NCBI GenBank assembly: GCA_964608495.1
Contig: CAZSOQ010000052.1
Span: 1-25,710 of the forward strand
Length of the DNA stretch: 25,710 bases
Source: JAKORR01 sp964608495
GTDB taxonomy: Bacteria; Armatimonadota; Zipacnadia; Zipacnadales; FEN-943
Direction: 5' to 3'
Each line of letters starts with the position of its first letter. The first letter of the stretch is position 1. Under the pieces are notes generated by a model. That model was given only the letters and a program-made list of their open reading frames with translations, did not search any database and was not told where the DNA came from. The position numbers and the translations under genes were made by a program. This document shows, piece after piece, positions 14,619 to 21,101 of the stretch.

Positions 14619-16103
14619 TCAGGACGCCTGGCGAGCGGCCGGCCCCTCACCGAGGGCTCGGTCGCCCACAGCCACGCGCAGGGCCTCGACGGCTCGGACG
14701 TCGTAGGCTATGCCGGCGCCGGCCTTGAGCTGGGCAAGAGCCCGCTGCGTGCCCAGGGGCTGGCGGTAGGGCCTGGGTGAGATCATGGCGTCGTAGGCGT
14801 CGCATACGGCCACGATCCGGGCCAGCACAGGGATCTGGTCTCCCCGCAGGCCCTCGGGGTAGCCGCTGCCGTCCAAGCGCTCATGGTGACACCGCACCGC
14901 TTCCACGACGCCGGCCAACTCCGGCACGCAGCCGAGAATAGCCGCGCTCTGCGTCGGATGCTCCCGGATCATGCCCCACTCGTGCTCCGCGAGGGGGCCC
15001 GGCCTCTGCAGCGCCTCGGTGCTGACGGCGATCTTGCCCACGTCGTGCAGGAGCGCCGCAAGCTGCAGGCGTTCGAGCTCGTCGCGAGGCAGCTCCATGA
15101 GCCGGCCGACGGCGTGGGCCAGCTCGGCCACTCGCTGCGAATGGCCGCGGGTATGAGTGTCCTTGGCGTCCACAGCAGCGGCGAGGGCGCGGACCGTGCC
15201 CAGGAAGAGGCCGCGGAGGCGTGTGCGCAGGCGCGTGTTGGCGATGGCAATGGCCGTCTGTCGAGCCGCAGCGCAGGCCATCTTCACCTCGCCGCTGCGG
15301 AAGGGCCGAAGGCCCGTGCCCCGTGCAAGCACCAGGACCCCGCGCACCTCGGGCTCGGCGTGCACCAGGGCCAGCAGCGCCTGCCCCTTCGGTCGGGGCA
15401 GGCCGATCTCAGCGGTGGAGAGGATGACGCCTCCCGCGACCGCGGCGAGCTCGGTGTCCGCGTTGTACAGCCACCCACACCCCCCCGCGAGAGTGGGCAG
15501 GTCCGAGGCCCCCACGCCTCGGGCCACCAGCACCCGGATCGGCCCGGCCTTTGCTTCCTGGGCCATGATGGCACTGGCATCGGAGGGGATCACTCGGGAG
15601 ATGTGGTCCAGCGCGGCCGCCGCCAGGTCGCGCTCGTTGTCCAGGCCGCGGAGCATGTCGCCAAGCTCGTAGGCCACCGCAAGCTGGTCGTAGGCCGCCA
15701 CCAGCTCCCGGGCCGTCGAATCCGCCTCGAGCTCGGCCGCGAGGAGGCTGTGCACCGGCCCGGCAAGCGCGCGGAGCCACTTCGGGCCTCGCTCGGCCAC
15801 CGAGGCGTCGCCGCTGCAGGCCCGTAGCCAGCCCAGGGTCTCGGCTCCCGGAGCCAAGGCAGCCTCCCACCGCCACCCGGCGTCGCACAGGTCACGGGCC
15901 CCCTCAGAGCCGAAGCTCAGCCAGCAGCACACCCGCTCCGCACACTCACCGGTGCGGTCAGCACAGACCACCGTGGGCCGCTCCAGCAAACGGCTGTGCA
16001 GCGCGAGGTTGAGGCCGGAAAGCTCGGCCCAGTCCCGCAGAAGCCGGCGCAGGCCCGTGGGCCAGTCCGCATCTGTCAGCTCCACTCGCAGAGGCGTGGT
16101 CAT
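14619..16103 (-). CDS. GAF and HD-GYP domain protein, probable c-di-GMP phosphodiesterase
   Basis: 494 residues. HD-GYP domains hydrolyse the second messenger cyclic di-GMP. The N-terminal part (1-130) is unusual and cysteine-rich (C47, C54, C59, C60, C73, C96), resembling a ligand- or metal-sensing PocR-like module. A short coiled region (130-155) precedes a GAF domain (about 155-290). The HD-GYP domain (about 295-480) is intact: HSQRVAELA (321), LLHDVGKIA with H353-D354, EHP (381), CHHERLDGSGYPEGL (405-419) and AVCDAYDAM (432). The ATG at 16103 is 8 bp after the receiver gene stop, so the genes are co-transcribed. Catalytic residues look complete; sensing through the Cys-rich part is inference. 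Confidence 0.9.
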   Translation of the reverse strand: MTTPLRVELTDADWPTGLRRLLRDWAELSGLNLALHSRLLERPTVVCADRTGECAERVCCWLSFGSEGARDLCDAGWRWEAALAPGAETLGWLRACSGDASVAERGPKWLRALAGPVHSLLAAELEADSTARELVAAYDQLAVAYELGDMLRGLDNERDLAAAALDHISRVIPSDASAIMAQEAKAGPIRVLVARGVGASDLPTLAGGCGWLYNADTELAAVAGGVILSTAEIGLPRPKGQALLALVHAEPEVRGVLVLARGTGLRPFRSGEVKMACAAARQTAIAIANTRLRTRLRGLFLGTVRALAAAVDAKDTHTRGHSQRVAELAHAVGRLMELPRDELERLQLAALLHDVGKIAVSTEALQRPGPLAEHEWGMIREHPTQSAAILGCVPELAGVVEAVRCHHERLDGSGYPEGLRGDQIPVLARIVAVCDAYDAMISPRPYRQPLGTQRALAQLKAGAGIAYDVRAVEALRVAVGDRALGEGPAARQAS

Positions 16104-16111
16104 GGCTCGGC

Positions 16112-16489
16112 TCAGGCGGCGAGGGCTTGCAGGACGCAGGTTGTGAGGGCCCTGGGCGCGATGGGCTTGGCGATTATGGCCGAGGCCTGGGAAAGAGACT
16201 CCCGGTCGGCCTGAATGTCCGCAATTCCCGTCATGATGACCACAGGGATGCCTGCCCACTGCTCCACCGATCTCAGAGTCCTCAGCAAGGCCATCCCGTT
16301 CGCATCCGGCAGCATCACGTCCAGCAGGATCACGTCCGGCCGCTCCGTCTTCAGCGCCTCCCACATCGCCTGCGCCGTGCCCACGCTCTTCACCCTGGCG
16401 ATCCCCGCGTCAGCCAGCACCACTCGCACGACCCGCCCGACGAAGGGCTCGTCGTCCACGACCAGCAGCAAGCGCTCTCTACCGCTCAC
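16112..16489 (-). CDS. Single-domain response regulator (CheY-like receiver)
   Basis: 125 residues consisting only of a receiver domain. The acidic pocket is D12-D13, the phosphoacceptor is D57 (LLDVMLP), the switch residue is T87 (MTG) and the conserved lysine is K108 (AKP), almost the numbering of CheY. There is no output domain, so it must act by protein contact, most simply on the HD-GYP protein encoded 8 bp downstream or back on the kinase. GTG at 16489 follows AAAGGAGG by about 11 bp, and the gene overlaps the end of the upstream kinase gene by 11 bp, implying translational coupling. Confidence 0.92.
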   Translation of the reverse strand: MSGRERLLLVVDDEPFVGRVVRVVLADAGIARVKSVGTAQAMWEALKTERPDVILLDVMLPDANGMALLRTLRSVEQWAGIPVVIMTGIADIQADRESLSQASAIIAKPIAPRALTTCVLQALAA

Positions 16490-17156
16490 AGGCCTCGACG
16501 CCTCCTTTCCCCTCACGGGACGGACAGCCGGCTCCGGCGGTCCCGGATGCGGGCCTTGCGGCCCGGGATGCGGGCAAGACCAGCACCGCGCTGGGACGCG
16601 CGGATGACACGACGAGTCTGCCGCCCAGGCCACGCGCGACGGTACCGGCGGCCAGGGGGCCGAGGCGGTGGTTGATCTGGGAAACGCGGCGCCGCACCTG
16701 GCCTCCGCACAGGGCCTCCATCTCCCTGGAAACACCCGTCGTCTTCACGCGCACCACCATGGGCTCGGTCGGGGCACCATAGCAGGCCGCCTCGAGCCAT
16801 CCGGCGACCAGGCAGGAGCGCAACTCGGGGTCGCGGGGCAACAGCACCTCGCCCTCGTCAGGCTCTTGCACCAGGAGGTGGCCCAGGAACACGCTCGTGA
16901 GGTTGAGCAGGCAAGCCGCTGCCTCGACCTCCTCTCGCGCAAGCGCGGCAGCTACCTCGACCGGGGCCTGGGTGCGCGTGGCGCCGGCGTAGCGCAGAAG
17001 CTGCTCCATCCGCTGGGCGGCCGCGACGCAGGTCTCACTGTCATCAATATCAGCAGCCAACAGGATGAGCGACAGAGGCGAGCGCAGCTCGTGAAGGAGC
17101 CGGCTCAGCAGATCGTCCCCATGGGGCGAGGACCGGAGGTCAAGGGCCTGGGCCAT
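16479..17156 (-). CDS. Small, degenerate histidine-kinase-like protein
   Basis: 225 residues. An H-box is clear near the N-terminus (LLHELRSPLSLI, H22), the dimerisation and phosphotransfer signature of sensor kinases. There is no transmembrane or sensor domain. The region that should bind ATP keeps only a faint resemblance: a possible N-box remnant around LLNLTSVFLG and a glycine-rich LGPLAAGTVARGLGGRL, without a recognisable DxGxG box. It may be a phosphotransfer or docking protein, or a diverged kinase. The ATG at 17156 has a weak GGTGAG about 12 bp upstream. It is first of the kinase, receiver and HD-GYP operon and overlaps the receiver gene by 11 bp. Confidence 0.75.
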   Translation of the reverse strand: MAQALDLRSSPHGDDLLSRLLHELRSPLSLILLAADIDDSETCVAAAQRMEQLLRYAGATRTQAPVEVAAALAREEVEAAACLLNLTSVFLGHLLVQEPDEGEVLLPRDPELRSCLVAGWLEAACYGAPTEPMVVRVKTTGVSREMEALCGGQVRRRVSQINHRLGPLAAGTVARGLGGRLVVSSARPSAVLVLPASRAARPASGTAGAGCPSREGKGGVEACER

Positions 17157-17428
17157 GGTCGTGTTGGCTCACCACATGCCTGTGGAGCTATCGCCGCCGA
17201 AGCGCTATACTGGGGCAGGTGCGGGTGTGCGGCGGCCTTCCTCTCCCATATCGGCCTGCCGCCCTCCGGTCTTGAAGTCCCGCCCACGACCCAGGAGTAG
17301 GGGTGGACCGGACGGCGCTGGGACTCTTGCTGACCCGGTGTTAGGTGCCGCCGCAAGGTACCGGCGTGGGAAGCGGGCCCTGGGGCCCCCGGGGGCCGCT
17401 TGGCCGCAGACTACCAGCGACCGGGGTG

Positions 17429-17457
17429 TTGACGCAGGCGGAGCGGGGTAGTATGTC
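17429..17457 (+). promoter_or_regulatory. Candidate promoter of the lipoprotein gene
   Basis: TTGACG (17429-17434), 17 bp, TATGTC (17452-17457). The -35 is good and the -10 is weak, so activity may need help. The -10 lies within an inverted repeat. Confidence 0.4.
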
Positions 17458-17471
17458 TGTGGACATTACTA
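17449..17471. promoter_or_regulatory. Imperfect dyad overlapping the lipoprotein promoter, candidate operator
   Basis: TAGTATGTC (17449-17457) and GACATTACTA (17462-17471) are inverted copies apart from one unpaired base, separated by 4 bp. The core ATGTC-N4-GACAT is perfect. It covers the likely -10 and start site, a common repressor position. TAGTA occurs again at 17476-17480. Confidence 0.4.
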
Positions 17472-17499
17472 TCGCTAGTAGTAGATAGGAGGCATGGCC

Positions 17500-18018
17500 A
17501 TGTCCCGACTCTCGATAGCAGCTATCACCGTCACGGCTCTGAGCGCGGCACTGCTCGTGGCCGGCTGTGGAGGAGGAGGCGGCAGCTACTACTATGGGGA
17601 GAACGACTACCCTCAGTACCGCTACCTGAGCCTATACCTTCGGGTCGAGAAGCCCAACGGAGACCCCCTCGGCGGCGCGACCGTCACAATTGAGGGCGAG
17701 GAGGTGGACGGGCTCACGGCCAGCAGGTGGTACCAGGTCGGCTCCGAGGGCCCGTCGTCCTGGCGCGGCTGGCTGTACAACTGGGCCGTGGGGGACTTCC
17801 AGGTCCTTATCAACCGCGAGGGGCAGGTCAAGAGCCTGACCGTCCGCGTGGCCAGGGACGGTTGGGGCGCCGACAGCGCCGAGGTGAAGGTCCGGGATGC
17901 GGATCCGGACCGCGTCTACGTCCGGGTGATCTTCGTCCTGGGTGTGGACAACGCCGCGGCCGGCCGCACTCCCAGTCCCGAGTACCTTCGCCCGGGCGCC
18001 GACCCCAGGAAGGTCTGA
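17500..18018 (+). CDS. Lipoprotein of unknown function
   Basis: 172 residues. Residues 1-22 form a lipoprotein signal with lipobox LLVAGC, so C23 would be lipidated and the protein anchored to a membrane face. A Gly-run and Tyr-rich spacer (GGGGGSYYYGENDYPQYRY) follows. Next is a beta-sandwich-like region with YLRVEKPNGDPLGGATVTIEGEEVDG, the pattern of carboxypeptidase-regulatory-like or PEGA-type surface domains, then LTVRVARDGWGADSAEVKVRD. ATG 17500 is chosen because AGGAGG (17487-17492) gives 7 bp of spacing; ATG 17494 would be only 1 bp away. A promoter and dyad lie immediately upstream. Confidence 0.8.
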   Translation: MSRLSIAAITVTALSAALLVAGCGGGGGSYYYGENDYPQYRYLSLYLRVEKPNGDPLGGATVTIEGEEVDGLTASRWYQVGSEGPSSWRGWLYNWAVGDFQVLINREGQVKSLTVRVARDGWGADSAEVKVRDADPDRVYVRVIFVLGVDNAAAGRTPSPEYLRPGADPRKV

Positions 18019-18078
18019 CGCCCGAGGGCAACAGGCGGCTCAGCGCCGTCCGCTCAGCCGCCGGTTCCTGCGGAGCGC

Positions 18079-18097
18079 GCGGCTCCTGTGGAGCCGC
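18079..18097. terminator. Hairpin between convergent lipoprotein and mtaB genes
   Basis: A perfect 8-bp stem GCGGCTCC/GGAGCCGC with a 3-nt loop in the 124-bp convergent spacer. There is no T tract on either side, so it is only a possible factor-assisted or bidirectional termination aid. Confidence 0.3.
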
Positions 18098-18142
18098 CGG
18101 CATCTGCTGGGCAGGCCGCCGCTCGGCGAGCTACCTGCCGAT

Positions 18143-19531
18143 CTAGAGCCGGCCGACCAGGTGGCCAGCCTCGGCCTCGGTCACGGCCAGCCGTGTGATG
18201 CGACCGATCAGGTCATCGGGGCCGGGATGGACCACGCGCAGGTAGTTGTCGCTGATCGCGTCCAGCCGCCCGTCCTCGGCCCGGCGCTCCGGCACTACCT
18301 CGAGGGTGGCCCCCACCTGGCTCTGCGCAAAGGCGGCAAGCTTGGCGGCCCCCAGCGCCCGCAGCACGTGGTTCCTGGCCTTGCGCTTCTCGGGAGGAAC
18401 CTGGTCGGGCCTCTCGGCCGCGGGCGTCCCCGGCCTGGGCGAGTAGGTGAAGACGTGCAGGTAGGTCAGGGGCAGGGACCGGACGAAGGCCTCGGTTTCG
18501 GCGAAGAGCTCCTCCGTCTCGCCCGGGAAGCCGACGAGGACGTCGGCGCCCAGGCCGACGCCGGGCGCCCGGGCCACGAGCTCGGCGCAGAGCTGGGCGT
18601 AATCCCCGGTGCGGTAGGGCCTGCCCATGGCCCGCAGCACCTCGTCCGAGCCGCTCTGCAGGGGCAGGTGCAGGTGCCTGCACAGCTTGCCCCGGGCAGA
18701 TAGACCGCCCGCCCCGGGATCGAGGGCGCGTCCCCCGCCGGCCAGCGCCTCGATCAGCCCCGAGCCGACCTCGAGCGGTTCGATGGAGCTCAGGCGGAGC
18801 CGCCCGACGCAGTCCAGCTCGGCCAGCGAGCGCACCAGACCCTCGAGGTCCACGCCCGACTCCAGATCGGCGCCGTACCGCCCCAGGTGGGTTCCGATGA
18901 GGACGATCTCCCGGTGCCCCGCGTGGGCCAGCAGGCGCACCTGGCGCTCCACGTCCTCCCTAGGCACGCTACGGGCCGGACCGCGAGCCCTGGGGATGAT
19001 GCAGTAGGCGCAGCCGCCGTCACAGCCCTCCTGCACCTTCACGAAGGCGCGCGTATGGGAGGAGAAATGGGTGATCAGGGGACCAGTCCCGCCATACCCG
19101 GCCCGCTCGGAGGGCCCAGGGACCGCCGCACCGGTCTTGAGAGACGCCAGGAGCTCGGCCAGGCGCGCCTTCTCGGCGTTCGAGACCAGCAGGTCCACCT
19201 CGTCCATAGCCGCGAGCTGCTCCCGCGCCACGTCCACGTAACAGCCGCTCACCACCACCGTCGCGGAGGGGTTCAGGCGCCTGGCCAGGCGCGCCAGCCG
19301 CCGCGTGTCGCGGTCCGCCCGGCCGGTGACGGTGCAGGAGTTGACGACGTAGAGGTCCGCCTCCCCGCCCCAGGCAACAAGGCGGTAGCCCAGGGCCTCT
19401 AGCTGCTCCCGCATCTGCTCGCTCTCGAACTGGTTGAGCTTGCAGCCGAGGGTGTGAACAGCGGCACGAAGCCGGCGGGGCTCCCCGGGGCAAGGGGCAT
19501 CGAGGGAACTACCGGGCCGGCTCGTGGACAC
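18143..19531 (-). CDS. mtaB: tRNA (N6-threonylcarbamoyladenosine(37)-2-methylthio)-transferase MtaB-type
   Basis: Radical-SAM enzyme that adds a methylthio group to t6A37 of ANN-decoding tRNAs. The N-terminal MTTase domain has its three Fe-S cysteines C30 (TLGCKLNQFES), C66 (NSCTVTG) and C97 (SGCYVD). The radical-SAM CxxxCxxC is CDGGCAYC (170-177), followed by IIPRARGPARS and VLIGTHLGRYG. LHLPLQSGSDEVLRAMGR and VGFPGETEE are typical. A TRAM-like tail follows, ending at the stop. TLGCKLNQ and the RGPARS region favour MtaB over MiaB and RimO. The start is uncertain: GTG 19531 is the nearest start codon before the homology, but its Shine-Dalgarno is poor. Insertions of about 15 residues near residue 260 look lineage-specific. 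It lies downstream of rpmB. Confidence 0.9.
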   Translation of the reverse strand: MSTSRPGSSLDAPCPGEPRRLRAAVHTLGCKLNQFESEQMREQLEALGYRLVAWGGEADLYVVNSCTVTGRADRDTRRLARLARRLNPSATVVVSGCYVDVAREQLAAMDEVDLLVSNAEKARLAELLASLKTGAAVPGPSERAGYGGTGPLITHFSSHTRAFVKVQEGCDGGCAYCIIPRARGPARSVPREDVERQVRLLAHAGHREIVLIGTHLGRYGADLESGVDLEGLVRSLAELDCVGRLRLSSIEPLEVGSGLIEALAGGGRALDPGAGGLSARGKLCRHLHLPLQSGSDEVLRAMGRPYRTGDYAQLCAELVARAPGVGLGADVLVGFPGETEELFAETEAFVRSLPLTYLHVFTYSPRPGTPAAERPDQVPPEKRKARNHVLRALGAAKLAAFAQSQVGATLEVVPERRAEDGRLDAISDNYLRVVHPGPDDLIGRITRLAVTEAEAGHLVGRL

Positions 19532-19735
19532 GCTCCCAACCCCAGACAGGCACCCCGGCCCCCGGCAGTCGTGGGCAGGCCCGGCTGCGGGCGCGAAGGT
19601 CCTCTGGCCAGGCGCGCGCAGCCGCCCGGGACCCACCCGTGGGCCGCCCGAGCCCTCCACGCAGGGAGTCTGGTCCGCGGGGGCGTGGCATGGCGGCTTG
19701 ATGCAGCCTTCTCGGCCGAGGCGGGAAGGGCCGGC

Positions 19736-19951
19736 CTACTGGCTGCTCCCGGTCGTCGCGGGGGAGGGCTTGCGCACCTTGCCGGCCTTGATACACGACG
19801 TGCACACTACCAGCCTGCGCGGCCTGCCATCCACGACGGCGCGCACGCGCTGAAGATTCGGCCGCCAGGTCCGCTTGGTGCGGTGGTCGGAATTGCTCAC
19901 CTTGTGGCCGGTGCCCGGCCTCTTTCCGCAGATATCGCATACGCGAGACAT
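19736..19951 (-). CDS. rpmB: 50S ribosomal protein L28
   Basis: 71 residues. It starts MSRVCDICGKRPGTGHKVSNS, the exact family opening, with HRTKRTWRPNLQRVR in the middle and VVCTSCIKAGKVRK near the end. The two CxxC pairs (VCDIC and VCTSC) show the zinc-binding form of L28. The ATG at 19951 has a GAAGGA-type site about 12 bp upstream and a good promoter 50-80 bp upstream. mtaB follows on the same strand after about 200 bp. Confidence 0.97.
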   Translation of the reverse strand: MSRVCDICGKRPGTGHKVSNSDHRTKRTWRPNLQRVRAVVDGRPRRLVVCTSCIKAGKVRKPSPATTGSSQ

Positions 19952-20003
19952 GGTCTTCGTCGTCCTTCCGTGTCCTCGGGCAACTTGTGCAATGCGGCGC
20001 GTT

Positions 20004-20032
20004 AGTATAACGTGGAAGCGACCTTTGGGCAA
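20004..20032 (-). promoter_or_regulatory. Promoter of rpmB
   Basis: Minus strand TTGCCC (20032-20027), 17 bp, TATACT (20009-20004). The predicted start of transcription is near 19997, giving a leader of about 45 nt to rpmB. It shares its -10 bases with a rightward -10 candidate. Confidence 0.72.
20006..20011 (+). promoter_or_regulatory. Candidate rightward -10 overlapping the rpmB promoter
   Basis: TATAAC (five of six consensus bases) shares the TATA of the leftward TATACT inside GTTAGTATAAC. A weak -35 (CTTGTG, 16 bp upstream, at 19984-19989) exists. It would drive the DUF1385 gene with a leader of about 85 nt. Confidence 0.35.
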
Positions 20033-20048
20033 GTGATGCCGTACGGGC

Positions 20049-20070
20049 GGCTTCCCCTCGGGGGGAAGCC
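20049..20070 (+). promoter_or_regulatory. Strong hairpin in the leader of the DUF1385 gene
   Basis: A perfect 9-bp stem GGCTTCCCC/GGGGAAGCC with loop TCGG. It ends about 20 bases before the AGGTG ribosome site. No U tract follows, so it is not a terminator by sequence; it could stabilise the message or modulate initiation. Confidence 0.4.
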
Positions 20071-20101
20071 GCTCCGGCCGAAGCCCCGCAGGTGTAACCG
20101 C

Positions 20102-20935
20102 ATGGCAAAGGACTACCGCCTCAGCGCCGAGGACGCCAAGCGCTTGGTGCCCTCCTACTGGCCTCGCCCGGAGCCCCGGATCTCGGGAACGGCGATGCCG
20201 ACGGGCGTGCACCTGTGCGACGGGCGCGTGAGGACCTCCACGAGCCTCGAGCTGTTCCTGACAGGCATGGCCATCATGGGCCTCGGAGCGGTCTCGGCCG
20301 TGGTGGCCTACCTCGTCGTCTGGATCGTGGACGGCTACACCCCCGTGCCCACGACCGCGCTGCTGCTGGGCGTGGTCAGCGAGCCCACGCCGAGCAAGTA
20401 TGCCTACTGGCAGGTGGGCCTCAACCTGGCGCTTTTCGGCTGCTTCCTGGTCGTCTTGCGCCTGTCGGCGCTGTCGGGCTATCACGCGGCCGAGCACATG
20501 ACGGTGACGGCCATCGAGCGCTTCGGCCGCCTGGACCCGGACCAGGTGCGCCAGATGCCCAGGGCCCACGCGCGCTGCGGCACGACGCTCCTGGCGGGCT
20601 TTCTTCCCGCCCTGCTGATCGCGGGCCCGCTGTGGGCGGTACGGCCCGAGCTTGCGGCCCTGATCGTGCTGGTGGGCTGGACGACGCGCGCCCAGGTGGG
20701 CTGGGTTCTCCAGCAGTACCTCACGACCAAGACCCCCACGCCGCAGCAACTCGAGGCGGGCCTACGCGCGGGCAGGAAGATTCTCGAGGGGCAGAAGGCC
20801 GGCCCCCTGAGGCCGCAGTCGCCGGCCGAGCGCCTCTGGCGGCGAGGCTTGCCGCAGATGGCTGCGGGGGTCGTCGCCGCGATGTATGCCATCGAGTGGG
20901 TCTACAACCATCTGCACCTCTGGCTGGACTGGTAG
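20102..20935 (+). CDS. DUF1385 (YqhQ-like) integral membrane protein
   Basis: 277 residues. Predicted membrane segments lie at about 50-77, 104-124, 163-180, 184-197 and 253-268. The family signature is clear: SGYHAAEHMTVTAIE (125-139) with H128 and H132, then HARCGTTLLAGF (156-167) with C159. The C-terminal LTTKTPTPQQLEAGLRAGRKIL matches the conserved end. In DUF1385 proteins the histidines and the RCGT motif are assumed to form a metal-dependent site; the reaction is unknown. ATG 20102 follows AGGTG by 7 bp. Compared with typical members, the usual GAEHK is AAEHM. The gene is divergent from rpmB and followed by argS on the same strand. Confidence 0.82.
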   Translation: MAKDYRLSAEDAKRLVPSYWPRPEPRISGTAMPTGVHLCDGRVRTSTSLELFLTGMAIMGLGAVSAVVAYLVVWIVDGYTPVPTTALLLGVVSEPTPSKYAYWQVGLNLALFGCFLVVLRLSALSGYHAAEHMTVTAIERFGRLDPDQVRQMPRAHARCGTTLLAGFLPALLIAGPLWAVRPELAALIVLVGWTTRAQVGWVLQQYLTTKTPTPQQLEAGLRAGRKILEGQKAGPLRPQSPAERLWRRGLPQMAAGVVAAMYAIEWVYNHLHLWLDW

Positions 20936-21005
20936 CCCTCGCGGTAGAAGGCCGGGCAGGGCACGGGGATGGGAGCCCGGTGGCGCGGTCGGGCACACCT
21001 ATGGG

Positions 21006-21011
21006 TATAAT
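21006..21011 (+). promoter_or_regulatory. -10 box of a likely argS promoter
   Basis: A perfect TATAAT in otherwise GC-rich DNA, 70 bp after the DUF1385 stop and 90 bp before argS. No clear -35 is found at 16-19 bp, so strength is uncertain. Confidence 0.5.
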
Positions 21012-21101
21012 GGCGCGACGGCGGCGCCGGCCGACCCCTGACCCGGCAGCGGGGTCCCGCACCACAGCGCCCGAACGCGACTCGGGAGGCACCGCAATCC
21101 C

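Larger units (their letters stand above)
17157..17493. other. Intergenic region of 337 bp without a gene
   Basis: Divergent spacer between the kinase operon and the lipoprotein gene. It contains a 14-bp palindrome GGCCCCCGGGGGCC (17384-17397) and the lipoprotein promoter and dyad near its right end. No ORF with family resemblance, tRNA or other RNA was recognised. No good promoter for the kinase operon was found; TATAGC at 17209-17204 on the minus strand lacks a -35. Confidence 0.7.

Noticed and set aside
17384..17397. GGCCCCCGGGGGCC palindrome as regulator site
   Set aside because: A short palindrome of only G and C in 70%-GC DNA is expected by chance and has no positional link to a promoter.
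20012..20101. Longer start for the DUF1385 protein at 20012
   Set aside because: No ribosome site there, and it would put the leader hairpin inside the coding region; ATG 20102 has AGGTG at 7 bp.
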